From Sulfitobacter sp. HI0040 (GTDB taxonomy: Bacteria > Pseudomonadota > Alphaproteobacteria > Rhodobacterales > Rhodobacteraceae), in NCBI RefSeq assembly GCF_001634885.1, contig NZ_LWEX01000489.1, forward strand, positions 25,497-89,496: DNA of 64,000 nucleotides. The letters are read 5' to 3'. The position numbers were made by a program, and so were the translations under genes. Shown here piece by piece: positions 9,345 to 18,742 of this stretch. Under the pieces are notes generated by a model, which worked only from the letters and a program-made list of their open reading frames with translations, ran no database searches and was not told the DNA's origin. Each line of letters starts with the position of its first letter. Position 1 is the stretch's first letter.

Positions 9345-9911
9345 ATGAATTTGGAAACCACTCAAAGCCAATCACTCGCAAAACTGACGCGAGAGATCTC
9401 GATCATACTCGTCGGCACAATTCTTCTGACACTATCCGCCAAAATCGTGGTGCCGTTCTACCCGGTTCCTATGTCTACACAAACCCTGGTTGTCTTGGGT
9501 CTGGGTCTTTTCCTGGGGCCGGTGCGCAGTAGTCTTGTTGTTGTGACATACCTTTTCGAAGGTCTACTTGGCTTGCCGGTCTTCGCAGGCACGCCTCCGG
9601 CGCCGGCCGGACTGGCGTATATTGCGGGTCCCACAGGCGGATACCTGATAGGCTTCGCACTTGCAGCGGCCGCTACCGGAAGGATTGTTCAAGCACTGCA
9701 AGGGCTTCGGCCCGCATTCAGAGCATCTGTCGCTGTCTTGTTTGGTTCGATAATCATGTACTGCGCAGGGCTGTTCTGGTTGGGTGGCTTTGTCGGTTAT
9801 GGCGAAAAGTTGCTGAACGCCGGTCTTTACCCGTTCCTTCTCGGGGATCTGACGAAGGCGACAATTGCTGTAGTTCTGTATACTGCTTACCATAATCGCC
9901 GCCGCGTGTGA
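9345..9911 (+). CDS. bioY: BioY biotin transporter, substrate-binding membrane subunit
   Basis: A 188-residue protein with about six hydrophobic segments. It carries BioY landmarks PVPMSTQTL, GLLGLPVFAG and GPTGGYLIGF. BioY is the S-component of the ECF biotin transporter and can act without dedicated ATPases in some bacteria. No bioMN genes are seen here. It lies 48 bp behind the acyl-CoA dehydrogenase with an AAGGA ribosome site. Linking biotin uptake to a biotin-dependent carboxylase operon makes functional sense. A long hairpin follows it. Confidence 0.93.
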   Translation: MNLETTQSQSLAKLTREISIILVGTILLTLSAKIVVPFYPVPMSTQTLVVLGLGLFLGPVRSSLVVVTYLFEGLLGLPVFAGTPPAPAGLAYIAGPTGGYLIGFALAAAATGRIVQALQGLRPAFRASVAVLFGSIIMYCAGLFWLGGFVGYGEKLLNAGLYPFLLGDLTKATIAVVLYTAYHNRRRV

Positions 9912-9919
9912 CTGCCAGC

Positions 9920-9960
9920 CCAAGACTGTATCAGACTGTTTCAGTCTCATACGGTCTTGG
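9920..9960 (+). terminator. long hairpin closing the carboxylase-bioY operon
   Basis: Two 19-nt arms (CCAAGACTGTATCAGACTG and the near-complement CAGTCTCATACGGTCTTGG) with two mismatches and a 3-nt loop begin 9 bp after the bioY stop. There is no strong T-run after it. Confidence 0.65.
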
Positions 9961-10097
9961 TCCAATATAAGTTGAAATGGTCCGATGCCAGATTTGACAG
10001 GCACTGGACGCCAGCCTGAGGTTTCCGACTCCATGCGAGAGCAATGCGGAAAACTGTGCGAACAGGTTTGTTCGCAATCAATACCTGGTCGCACACA

Positions 10098-10873
10098 ATG
10101 AAAAGAAGCAGCATGTTTTTCTCAGAGCCGGAGCCTTGCCGCGCGAAGGGAGTCGAATTGGCCCCTGGAATTCTGAGGATCGTCGCGAACAATCCCGGAA
10201 AGATGACCTACCACGGGACAAATAGCTACATCATTGATACGCCTGATGGTCGGCTCATAATCGACCCCGGCCCAGCAGAAGACCGTGCGCATTTCGAGGC
10301 AATCGTCGAAAGTTTGGGGGCCAAACCATCCGGGATTCTGCTCACACACCACCATTCTGATCATTTCGGAGCCGCCCCAGCCGTGCGCGAAAGGACAGAG
10401 GCGCCTGTTTATGTCTCACGGGCATTCCCTGACGATGCATTTCGACCTGACCGGTTTCTGGAGGACGGACAGGTCATCGCCGGTCTTACCGTCCTGCACA
10501 CACCCGGTCACGCGAGCGATCACCTTTGTTTCGCGAGACCTGACGGAGTGCTCTTCACGGGCGACCACGTTATGAGTTGGAACAGTTCGATCGTCAGCCC
10601 CCTAACGGAAACGTGCACGACTACTGCGCGCGGCTACACCGGCTGATTGAGCGCGAAGATAGGATCTACTTTCCGGGGCACGGACCTATACTCCGGGATC
10701 CGCAACCTTACGTCAAACGGTTGCTCTCCAACCGTATGCGTCGCGAGGCGGAGATCCTCGCCCACCTCTCAAACACCCCGGATTCGGTCCAGAATATCGC
10801 CACTTCCGTCTACCAGAAAACCGACCCCCATATCGCAATGGCCGCAGAACGAGACGTTGCGGCGCATCTGTAG
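10098..10873 (+). pseudogene. metallo-beta-lactamase fold hydrolase, frameshifted
   Basis: The first part (to about 10600) is a metallo-beta-lactamase-fold hydrolase with GTNSYII, the metal motif THHHSDH and the later HTPGHASDH and FTGDH. The family sequence then continues in another frame from about 10603 (NGNVHDYCARLHRLIE, YFPGHGPIL) to the stop at 10873. The switch falls in a run of five C at 10598-10602, where six would keep the frame open (SPPNGN). So this is a one-base deletion, or a sequencing error in a homopolymer. Without it the protein would be about 258 residues, like the glyoxalase-II/LACTB2 type. It looks unrelated to the operon before it. Confidence 0.75.
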
Positions 10874-10961
10874 AAGCTGTTGTCTGAGTCGCGGGTGGTA
10901 CAAGATGGCGGGATCTGGAAATTAACATAAACTTCATTATGCGTCGTTATAGTTAGTGTTG

Positions 10962-10980
10962 CGATAGTATATTATCGTAT
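10962..10980. promoter_or_regulatory. shared palindrome upstream of the secreted-protein gene (copy A)
   Basis: CGATAGTATATTATCGTA is a near-perfect palindrome centred 43 bp before ATG 11014. Its core TAGTATATTAT recurs at 23306-23322 and 44334-44350 before conjugation genes, so it is a candidate operator or extended promoter of a common regulon. Confidence 0.6.
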
Positions 10981-11013
10981 GTATGCTGGATTCCTGTCAC
11001 GAGGTTCCTCAGC

Positions 11014-11709
11014 ATGCGCCATTCAGTCAAGAAGCTCCTCCCCTCAGTCGCAGTCGCTTTGACCGTGACTGGTCTTTCGCTACCAATGTCCGCCCGAGCG
11101 CAGACATACCCGATCGACTGCGCGATCCTCTTGTGTCTGTCTGGCGGTTGGCCGGCTTCGGTACCATGCGCCCGGGCTCGCGCCGAATTCATCAGGCGGA
11201 TAACGCCCTGGCCGGTGGAACCGCCGCTGCAAATCTGGCGCTGTCCCATGGGCGCCTCCTATGAGAGCGATCGGCCATCAAACAACGCTGGGCGCATATT
11301 TGAAGTTTTGTACCGGCCCGACAACCGTCGGCCGCTCCAATCCTCGCCAGTTTACGATCTCGTTCCAGCCAACTGGGCTCTTCAGCACGTTCAAGATCGC
11401 GCAGACATCGATATCAGCGGACCTGAATTCAACTTCGTGCGGTCCATCCGCGTCTTTGATATTCGCTATGCGCGGCAGCATGAATCCGGTCGTGACGGTG
11501 ACTGCAATCGCAGCGCGACTGTAGTCCTTGGCACTTACAGGACCCAAGGCGATTTCTCCTGGCAACGATCTTCCATAACTGCCCTGCCCGAGGCCCATGT
11601 CGGTCTCGAACGTTGGGGCCAGAATTGCCCGGGTATCTATCACCGGTCCGTCTTCGTTGATTGGCGTGACTATGAGGGCAATTACGGATTTGAGCAGGTA
11701 AACTACTAG
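11014..11709 (+). CDS. secreted protein of unknown function, probably conjugation-associated
   Basis: A 231-residue protein with a clear Sec signal peptide (VAVALTVTGLSLPMSARAQ, cleavage near residue 30). The mature N-terminal part has four cysteines and the unusual stretch LCLSGGWPASVPC...ITPWPVEPPLQIWRCPM. ATG 11014 follows GAGG at good spacing. I do not recognise a named domain. Its promoter palindrome is shared with the VirB and relaxase promoters, so it probably belongs to the conjugative backbone and acts in the periplasm. It is now separated from that backbone by the catabolic operon that follows. Confidence 0.7.
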   Translation: MRHSVKKLLPSVAVALTVTGLSLPMSARAQTYPIDCAILLCLSGGWPASVPCARARAEFIRRITPWPVEPPLQIWRCPMGASYESDRPSNNAGRIFEVLYRPDNRRPLQSSPVYDLVPANWALQHVQDRADIDISGPEFNFVRSIRVFDIRYARQHESGRDGDCNRSATVVLGTYRTQGDFSWQRSSITALPEAHVGLERWGQNCPGIYHRSVFVDWRDYEGNYGFEQVNY

Positions 11710-11964
11710 CGTCGACAATAGCAGCGGTATCATCGACCTGCGGCAATTTGAGCGCGCTCAGTTACTCGAATACCAGCCGTTCGCTGCTGTCTGTGGCAAG
11801 GACCGTAGAGCGGGACAATTTGGACCTTGCCCCCGGCAAAACTAAGGTCTGCTCACAACACTTTGCGGACTGAGCCATCCGATCGAAGAGTGGTTTTCTC
11901 ACGATTAAAGTTGCTGAAAAATCGAGGCCGTGCATGATCATGAAAACTGATCCTGTAGGCCAAA

Positions 11965-12867
11965 ATGATAAAAAGTCAGATCACACTGAAGCAACTCGAA
12001 GCTTTTGCCTTTGTCGTTGACACTGGCACCTTCCGAGCCGCTGCGACTGCTCTCGGAACGACGCAGCCTAATATCTCGTCGCGGATTTCTGCTCTGGAAA
12101 TGGCTTTGGATGTTGCGCTTCTTTATCGAGACGCAGGTTCAGTACGCCTGACCGAGAAGGGTCGGGAGCTCCTCGTTCTAACACGGGACATTCTTCGCGC
12201 CGGAGAAGCCCTGTTGGAGGCGGCGGGACGTCAAGAGTTGATCGAAGAACGCCTTCGGCTTGGTGTCACAGAACTTGTGGCTTGCACATGGCTGCAATCG
12301 TTCCTGCGGCTTTTGCGACAAGAGTACCCAAACCTGCGCGTCGAGCTGGAGGTCGATCTATCCCGTCAGATTGACGAGCGCTTGCGCGAAGGACGGCTCG
12401 ATCTGGCGCTGCAGAATGGTCCTTTTGCATTTCAAGCAACCGGCGAACAGGCGTTGTCCGAGGAACCTTATGTTTGGGTCGCCAACGCGGACCTTGCGAA
12501 CGAGCTAGCAGGCGGGACATCAGTCGCGCGTTTCTTTGACAAGGCCGTTTTAACTCATGCCCGTCATACGAGTGCCGCACGTGCGCTGCACGAGCTGGCT
12601 GCGAAGGGTGGCTATGACGCGGGCAAGATCATTCACTCGAGCGCTCTGTCCGCGTGTCTTCCGATGGTCAATGAGGGCTTGGGGGTTGCGTTGCTGCCCC
12701 GCTCCCTGGTCTCGGAGGAGATTAAAGACGGACGTTTGCAGTCTCTCAAGTCGGATTGGATTGCGCCGCCGCTTTCATTTTTTGCCCGTTTCAACACGGA
12801 TCGTGCTCCGCGCTTCGTTGCCAAGGCTTGTGAGATTGCAGCATCTGTTCGGCCAGCGGAAACGTAA
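11965..12867 (+). CDS. LysR family transcriptional regulator
   Basis: A 300-residue LysR regulator: N-terminal winged helix (LKQLEAFAFVVDTGTFRAAATALGTTQPNISSRISALE, residues about 7-46) and the periplasmic-binding-like effector domain (LRLGVTELVACTWL to the C-terminus). It is in the same direction as the hydantoinase operon and ends about 100 bp before it, so it is the likely activator. The inducer is unknown, probably a substrate or intermediate of that operon. ATG 11965 starts the typical LysR N-terminus. Confidence 0.9.
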   Translation: MIKSQITLKQLEAFAFVVDTGTFRAAATALGTTQPNISSRISALEMALDVALLYRDAGSVRLTEKGRELLVLTRDILRAGEALLEAAGRQELIEERLRLGVTELVACTWLQSFLRLLRQEYPNLRVELEVDLSRQIDERLREGRLDLALQNGPFAFQATGEQALSEEPYVWVANADLANELAGGTSVARFFDKAVLTHARHTSAARALHELAAKGGYDAGKIIHSSALSACLPMVNEGLGVALLPRSLVSEEIKDGRLQSLKSDWIAPPLSFFARFNTDRAPRFVAKACEIAASVRPAET

Positions 12868-12967
12868 GATAACTCAGATTTATCAGGTATAGAAAATCTA
12901 TTGATTTGCTTTCTGCTCTCGCGCGGGACCTAATGCTCTGAATTCAGGTGCTTGAGTGGAGATCGTA

Positions 12968-15055
12968 ATGAAGGCCGAATCTATTCGCATGGGCGTCGAC
13001 ATTGGCGGCACCTTCACGGATGTCGTCCTCGAAAAGGGCGGTGAGCAGTTCTCGACCAAAGTCCTGACGACCTATGCGGCCCCCGAGAGCGCGATCATAG
13101 ACGGTATGCATCAGGTCTGCGCTAAGGCAGGTGTCGATCCCTCAGCCATTGAGCAGATCATCCATGGAACAACTCTGGCCACCAACGCGCTGATTGAGCG
13201 GCGCGGTGCCAAAACGGCATTGATCACAACCGAAGGCTTCCGTGATGTGATCGAGATGCGCACCGAAAGTCGGTTTGAGCAATACGACCTGAACCTGAAC
13301 CTCCCTGATCCGCTTTTGCCGCGTCAGATGCGTTTCACTGTCCCAGGGCGGGTGAACGCCAAAGGCGAAATCCTGGTAGAGCTTGAGCGTGCGGATGTCG
13401 AAGCCGTTGTGGACCGGATCGCGGAAGCGGGCTTCGAAAGCGTCGCGGTCGGTTTGATCCACTCGTACCTCAACCCCAAGCATGAACAGTTGGTTCGTGA
13501 TGTTCTGGCCGAAAAACTCCCCCATGTGTCGGTGTCGATCTCGTCCGAGGTCTCGCCGCAGATGCGCGAATACGAGCGGTTCAATACCGTGGTCGCCAAT
13601 GCGTATATCAAACCGCTGATGGCGTCCTACCTTGGACGTTTAGAGGACAGGCTTCGCGGCGAAGGCGTCAGTTGCCGGATTTTCCTGATGCATTCGGGCG
13701 GTGGAATTATCTCGATCCAGAACGCAGCGGATTTTCCAGTACGACTCGTGGAAAGCGGACCAGCGGGCGGTGCGGTCTTTGCGGCCCATATTGCCGCCCG
13801 ATATGGTCTGGACAAGGTGCTGTCCTTCGACATGGGCGGGACCACGGCCAAGATTTGCCTGATCAAGATTCAGACCCCCAAGACCAGCCGCGTGTTTGAG
13901 GTCGCGCGCACGTATCGCTTCAAGAAAGGTTCGGGCATGCCGATCTCGATCCCGGTGATCGATATGGTCGAAATTGGTGCGGGCGGCGGGAGCCTTGCCC
14001 ATGTGGACGGCATGCGGCAAATTCGTGTCGGCCCTGAAAGTGCAGGGTCCGAACCTGGACCCGCCTGTTATGGGCGTGGCGGCACGAAACCGGGTGTGAC
14101 AGATGCCGACCTTGTGCTGGGCAAGTTGGATCCGGACAATTTTGCCGGTGGCTCGATCGCCCTGCATCCCGATCAATCGCAACAGGCGTTGAGCACGCAT
14201 GTCGGTGACACGCTGGACATGGACGCGATTGAGGCGGCCTTTGGCGTGGCCGAGGTGGTTGACGAAAACATGGCCAATGCGGCGCGGGTTCACGCCGTCG
14301 AGAATGGCGAAGACCTGAGCGAGTACACCATGATCGCCTTTGGCGGCGCAGCTCCGCTGCATGCCGGGCGTCTTTGCGAAAAGCTTGGGGTTGAGCGGCT
14401 GCTTGTGCCACCTGGCGCAGGTGTCGGTTCTGCCATTGGCTTCCTGCGCGCGCCGTTCAGCTTCGAGGCCAACCGGTCGGTCTATATGAAGCTGAGCGAT
14501 TTCGATGCGGACAAGATCAAAGGCCTGCTGACCGATCTCAAAGCCGAGGCGACAGGCTTTGTGCGCACTTGCGATGAAGTCAGCCCGATCCTGTCGGAGT
14601 TCAAGGTCTACATGCGCTACACCGGTCAGGGCTGGGAAATCCCAATTGACCTCACCGAAGAACAGGCGATGAACCCTGATGCTGCTATCTTTGAGGCCCG
14701 GTTCGAGGAAGACTACACCAAGCTTTTCGGTCGTCCGGTCGCGGGCATGGATATCGAGATCACCGTCTGGTCGGTGAACGCCACAACGCCGCCGGAAGAC
14801 GTCGCGCGCATTGAAACGACGGACGGCAGCGCGCCTGTTGTGCTGAACGGCACGAGGCAGCTTTTTGATGCGGCATCCGGCACATACCTTGAGGCCCATG
14901 TCATCGACAGAAGCCTTATGGAAACAGGTCAACGCGCGCATGGCCCTGCCGCCGTAACCGAGGCCGAAACCACCATCATCGTGCCCGCCAGTCGGGATGC
15001 TATCCGCCAACCGGACGGCTGTATCGACGTGGTGACAAAGGGAGCAGCGCAATGA
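12968..15055 (+). CDS. hyuA: hydantoinase/oxoprolinase family protein, A subunit
   Basis: A 695-residue ATP-dependent amidohydrolase subunit with the actin-like ATPase fold. Motifs: MGVDIGGTFTDVVLE, HGTTLATNALIERRGA, GPAGGAVFAAHIA, FDMGGTTAK and EIGAGGGSLAHVDG. It pairs with HyuB to open cyclic amides (N-methylhydantoin, 5-oxoproline) or carboxylate ketones (acetone or acetophenone carboxylases); the exact reaction is not predictable from this level of sequence. ATG 12968 follows GGAG; GTG 12956 is an alternative. An ATGA overlap couples it to the next gene. Confidence 0.92.
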   Translation: MKAESIRMGVDIGGTFTDVVLEKGGEQFSTKVLTTYAAPESAIIDGMHQVCAKAGVDPSAIEQIIHGTTLATNALIERRGAKTALITTEGFRDVIEMRTESRFEQYDLNLNLPDPLLPRQMRFTVPGRVNAKGEILVELERADVEAVVDRIAEAGFESVAVGLIHSYLNPKHEQLVRDVLAEKLPHVSVSISSEVSPQMREYERFNTVVANAYIKPLMASYLGRLEDRLRGEGVSCRIFLMHSGGGIISIQNAADFPVRLVESGPAGGAVFAAHIAARYGLDKVLSFDMGGTTAKICLIKIQTPKTSRVFEVARTYRFKKGSGMPISIPVIDMVEIGAGGGSLAHVDGMRQIRVGPESAGSEPGPACYGRGGTKPGVTDADLVLGKLDPDNFAGGSIALHPDQSQQALSTHVGDTLDMDAIEAAFGVAEVVDENMANAARVHAVENGEDLSEYTMIAFGGAAPLHAGRLCEKLGVERLLVPPGAGVGSAIGFLRAPFSFEANRSVYMKLSDFDADKIKGLLTDLKAEATGFVRTCDEVSPILSEFKVYMRYTGQGWEIPIDLTEEQAMNPDAAIFEARFEEDYTKLFGRPVAGMDIEITVWSVNATTPPEDVARIETTDGSAPVVLNGTRQLFDAASGTYLEAHVIDRSLMETGQRAHGPAAVTEAETTIIVPASRDAIRQPDGCIDVVTKGAAQ

Positions 15056-16761
15056 GCCAGGACCATTCCAAAGTCGCCTATCAGGTCATGTGGAACCGCC
15101 TGATTTCGGTCGTCGAAGAACAGGCGCAGGCACTGGTGCGCACGGCGTTCTCCACTTCCGTCCGCGAGGCCGGGGACCTGTCGGCAGGCGTCTATGACAC
15201 GCATGGGAACATGCTGGCGCAGGCCGTCACGGGCACTCCGGGCCATGTCAACGCAATGGCCGACGCCGTGGCGCATTTCATTCGCCGGATTGGGCGTCAA
15301 AACATGTTTGAAGGCGATGTCTATATAACCAACGATCCGTGGGAGGGCACGGGGCACCTGCATGACATCACCATGGTCACACCTTCCTTCCACAATGGCA
15401 CTTTGGTCGGTTTTTTTGCCTGCACGGCGCATATTGTGGATATCGGCGGGCGAGGCTTTGGCGCGGATGCGCAGAGCGTTTACGAGGAAGGCTTGTATAT
15501 CCCGATCATGAAATTCGCTGATCGTGGTGAGGTGGACGAAACGCTTGTCCGCATCATCAGGGGCAACGTGCGGGAACCGGATCAGCTGATCGGCGACATC
15601 TACGCGCTGGCAACCTGTAATGAGATCGGACACCGCCGCTTGATCGACATGATGGAGGAGTTTGAACTCGACCATCTGGACGGCATCGCCGCTTTCATCC
15701 TCGAAAACTCGCGCCGGGCGACGATCGAGGCGATCGCTGCATTGCCGCAGACATCCGCCTCCGGCGAGATGACGATGGACGGCTTTGATGTGCCCATCAC
15801 GCTGAAGGTGAAGGTCAGCGTTGAAAACGACCGTATCGTCACCGACTTCACGGGAACGTCCGGTCTCGACAAGAAGGGCATCAACTGCCCGCTTGTCTAC
15901 ACAAAGGCTTACGCCTGCTACGCGCTCAAAGTGGCGATTGCGCCGGAGATCCCGAACAACGCGGCCTCTCTCGCGCCGTTTGAGATCACCGCACCCGAAA
16001 ACTCCATCGTCAACGCATTGCACCCCGCGCCTGTCGCGCTGCGTCACATCGTGGGGCATTTTGTGCCGGATGCGGTCTACGACGCGTTCGACAAGATCGT
16101 GCCGGGTTTGGTGCCTGCCGAAGGCGCGGGATGTCTGTGCAACTTCCAGGTCAGCTTGCGGCCGCGCAGCGACGCACCGGCCCCTGCGGACGCGCGCAGG
16201 TCCGAGGTTTTGACCTTCAATTCAGGTGGCTCCGGTGCACGGCCCGAACATGACGGCATGAACGCTACAGCCTTCCCATCGGGCGTGATGACCATGCCGA
16301 TTGAGGCGACCGAACACGCAGGCCCCGTCATCATCTGGCGCAAGGAACTGCGGCCCGACAGCGGCGGCGCGGGCAAGACGCGCGGCGGTTTGGGGCAGTA
16401 CATGGAAGTCGGCGCACAGGAAGGCCACGAGTTCGATATTCAGGCCATGTTCGACCGCAGCCAGCACCCCGCTCGGGGCCGCCGCGGCGGCTCGAGCGGC
16501 GCACCAACGACCATCGCGCAGGACGATGGATCGGCGATGCGGGTCAAGGGCAAGCAGTTCGTCCCACACGGTCGAAAGGTGGTGATGGCCTTCCCCGGCG
16601 GCGCTGGCTACGGCAATCCGGCGGAGCGTCCCAAGGACCTTGTGAAACGCGATCTGGCGCGGGGCTATATTTCTGAAGAAACGGCTCGGACGGACTATGG
16701 CTTGTCCCCCGAGGACATCGCGGCGGTTCAATCTGCCGTCGCAAGGGGGGAACAGATATGA
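15052..16761 (+). CDS. hyuB: hydantoinase B / oxoprolinase family protein, B subunit
   Basis: A 569-residue partner of the A subunit, of usual HyuB length. It opens with MWNRLISVVEEQAQALVRTAFS and SVREAGDLSAGVYD, and keeps NDPWEGTGHLHD and the C-terminal GGAGYGNPAERP typical of HyuB. It overlaps hyuA by 4 bp and the FAD oxidoreductase by 4 bp. Together the two subunits hydrolyse or carboxylate a small substrate with ATP. Confidence 0.92.
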   Translation: MSQDHSKVAYQVMWNRLISVVEEQAQALVRTAFSTSVREAGDLSAGVYDTHGNMLAQAVTGTPGHVNAMADAVAHFIRRIGRQNMFEGDVYITNDPWEGTGHLHDITMVTPSFHNGTLVGFFACTAHIVDIGGRGFGADAQSVYEEGLYIPIMKFADRGEVDETLVRIIRGNVREPDQLIGDIYALATCNEIGHRRLIDMMEEFELDHLDGIAAFILENSRRATIEAIAALPQTSASGEMTMDGFDVPITLKVKVSVENDRIVTDFTGTSGLDKKGINCPLVYTKAYACYALKVAIAPEIPNNAASLAPFEITAPENSIVNALHPAPVALRHIVGHFVPDAVYDAFDKIVPGLVPAEGAGCLCNFQVSLRPRSDAPAPADARRSEVLTFNSGGSGARPEHDGMNATAFPSGVMTMPIEATEHAGPVIIWRKELRPDSGGAGKTRGGLGQYMEVGAQEGHEFDIQAMFDRSQHPARGRRGGSSGAPTTIAQDDGSAMRVKGKQFVPHGRKVVMAFPGGAGYGNPAERPKDLVKRDLARGYISEETARTDYGLSPEDIAAVQSAVARGEQI

Positions 16762-17969
16762 GTAACCAAAGCCCAACACAGCAGAGCTATGACGTGATCA
16801 TCATCGGAGGCGCCATTATGGGCGCCTCGACCGCTTGGTTCCTGTCCGACAACAAGGATTTTGACGGCTCGGTCCTCGTTGTCGAACGTGACACGACCTA
16901 TGAGAACTGCTCGACCACGCACACGAACTCCTGCATGCGGCAGCAATTCTCGACCGAATTGAACGTGCGGATTAGCCAGTTTGCCGCCGATTTCGTCAAA
17001 AACATCCGCAGATATATGGGTGGCGATGACCGCGTGCCGGAACTTGGTATCCGCTCCTTCGGGTACATGTATTTTGCCGACAACGAAGGCTTTGCCGATG
17101 TGCTGCGCGAAAGCCAACAGGTGCAATTGGCGGCTGGTGCGGCAACCCAGCTTATGACACCCGAAGAGATCAAAACCGCTTACCCCTTTTACAATGTGGA
17201 CGACATCGTGCTGGGGTCCATCAACCTGGTGGACGAAGGCTATTGGGACGGAGCCGCTGTCAATGATTGGTGGCGACGTCAAAGCCGCGAGCGTGGTGTC
17301 GAATGGGTCCAGAACGAAGTTGTGGCGATGACCCGCAACGCTGCTGGCACCCGCGTCGAAAGCGTCACTCTCGCCTCAGGCGAAGTGATTGCCTGTGGTC
17401 AGGTCGTCAATGCGTCCGGCCCACGCGCGGCACGCACCGCCGAGATGGCAGGCATCGATGTGCCGGTGGAGCCGCGCAAACGCTATTCGTGGATATTCAA
17501 GGCCGAACAACCTTTGGATCAGGACTTGCCACTAACCATCGACCCCTCGGGTGTGCACGTGCGCGAAAACGGCGGCGGCACATATCAGTGCGGCGGGCAT
17601 TCCGACTATGATCCGGCGGTAGACTTTGACGATTATGCGATGGATCATTCCATGTGGGAAAACCACGTCTGGCCCATCCTTGCGACCCGCATCCCGCAGT
17701 TCGAGGCGATCAAAGTGCAATCCGAATGGGGCGGGCATTACGCCATGAATACGTTTGATCACAACGCAATCATGGGACCGCACACAGAGCTTTCGAACTT
17801 CGTCTTCCTTAATGGTTTCTCTGGACACGGGCTGCAGCAGGCGCCTGCCATGGGGCGTGGGACGGCCGAATGGCTGACCTATGGCGAATACCGCGCGCTT
17901 GATCTAACACCGTTCAATTACGCACGAATTCCGGCAAATTCGCCGATCATCGAGAAAGCCATTATCTGA
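16758..17969 (+). CDS. FAD-dependent oxidoreductase of the DAO (glycine/sarcosine oxidase-like) family
   Basis: A 403-residue flavoprotein with the N-terminal dinucleotide motif YDVIIIGGAIMGASTAWFL and the C-terminal FLNGFSGHGLQQAPAMGRG, which places the flavin ring in DAO-family enzymes. Such enzymes oxidise amines or amino acids (sarcosine, dimethylglycine, D-amino acids) at a C-N bond. It lies inside the hyu operon with 4-bp overlaps, so it probably processes the amine or N-methyl product. No membrane segment or signal is seen; cytoplasmic. Confidence 0.88.
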   Translation: MSNQSPTQQSYDVIIIGGAIMGASTAWFLSDNKDFDGSVLVVERDTTYENCSTTHTNSCMRQQFSTELNVRISQFAADFVKNIRRYMGGDDRVPELGIRSFGYMYFADNEGFADVLRESQQVQLAAGAATQLMTPEEIKTAYPFYNVDDIVLGSINLVDEGYWDGAAVNDWWRRQSRERGVEWVQNEVVAMTRNAAGTRVESVTLASGEVIACGQVVNASGPRAARTAEMAGIDVPVEPRKRYSWIFKAEQPLDQDLPLTIDPSGVHVRENGGGTYQCGGHSDYDPAVDFDDYAMDHSMWENHVWPILATRIPQFEAIKVQSEWGGHYAMNTFDHNAIMGPHTELSNFVFLNGFSGHGLQQAPAMGRGTAEWLTYGEYRALDLTPFNYARIPANSPIIEKAII

Positions 17970-18742
17970 TGAAGCTTCCCGCCAATCCCTTCACCCGCGC
18001 CATTGCCACCGGTGAGAAACAAATCGGCCTTTGGATCAGCCTGTGCAGCAACTTCGCCGCAGAGGTGGTATCGACCGCAGGATACGACTGGGCGCTGATC
18101 GACATGGAGCACAGCGCCAACGATTATTTCAGCGTACTCGGTCAGCTTCAGGCCTTTGCGGCGTCCTCGACCACGGCCCTCGTGCGGGTGGAGTGGAACG
18201 ACGCGGTTGCGGTCAAGCGGCTGTTGGATCTGGGCGCGCCGGGCCTGTTGTTTCCGATGATCCAATCTGTGGAAGAGGCCAAACAAGCGGTTGCGGCGAC
18301 GCGCTACCCGCCACACGGCGTTCGTGGCGTCTCGGGCGCGACCCGCGCGACAGCCTTTGGGCGCATCACCGATTATGTGGCGCGTGTAGAGGACGAAACC
18401 ACTGTTCTCTTGCAACTGGAAACCCGTGCTGCCGTCGAACAGGCCGAAGCGATTGGCGCGGTCGATGGCGTCAGCGGTATCTTCTTTGGACCTGCAGACA
18501 TTGCCGCCGATATTGGCAAACTCGGCAAGCCGATGGACCCGCCTGTTTGGGCCTTGATCAAACCGGCGGCGCAAAAACTGATTGCCAAGGGCATGCCGGT
18601 TGGCACCTTGGTCACGGACCCTGCCTTTGCGGCTGACTTGTTGAACGAAGGCTTCACCTTTGTTGCAATTGCAACTGACACGGGGCTTTTGGCGCGGGCC
18701 GCAGATGCGGCCCTGGCGCAAACAAAAGGCGCGCTGCAATGA
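17969..18742 (+). CDS. HpcH/HpaI-type class II aldolase
   Basis: A 257-residue metal-dependent aldolase of the HpcH/HpaI family, which splits 2-keto-3-deoxy acids into pyruvate and an aldehyde. Family features: GLWISLCSNFAAEVV, DMEHSAND, the metal-ligand glutamate in LQLET and the aspartate in FFGPADIA, with RGVSGATRA between them. It starts at the overlap TGATG with the oxidoreductase. In this operon it would produce pyruvate from a keto-acid intermediate. Confidence 0.9.
   Translation: MKLPANPFTRAIATGEKQIGLWISLCSNFAAEVVSTAGYDWALIDMEHSANDYFSVLGQLQAFAASSTTALVRVEWNDAVAVKRLLDLGAPGLLFPMIQSVEEAKQAVAATRYPPHGVRGVSGATRATAFGRITDYVARVEDETTVLLQLETRAAVEQAEAIGAVDGVSGIFFGPADIAADIGKLGKPMDPPVWALIKPAAQKLIAKGMPVGTLVTDPAFAADLLNEGFTFVAIATDTGLLARAADAALAQTKGALQ

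Noticed and set aside
13640..15052. 470-codon minus-strand frame opposite hyuA
   Set aside because: Shadow of hyuA; no motifs, and hyuA is coupled on both sides.
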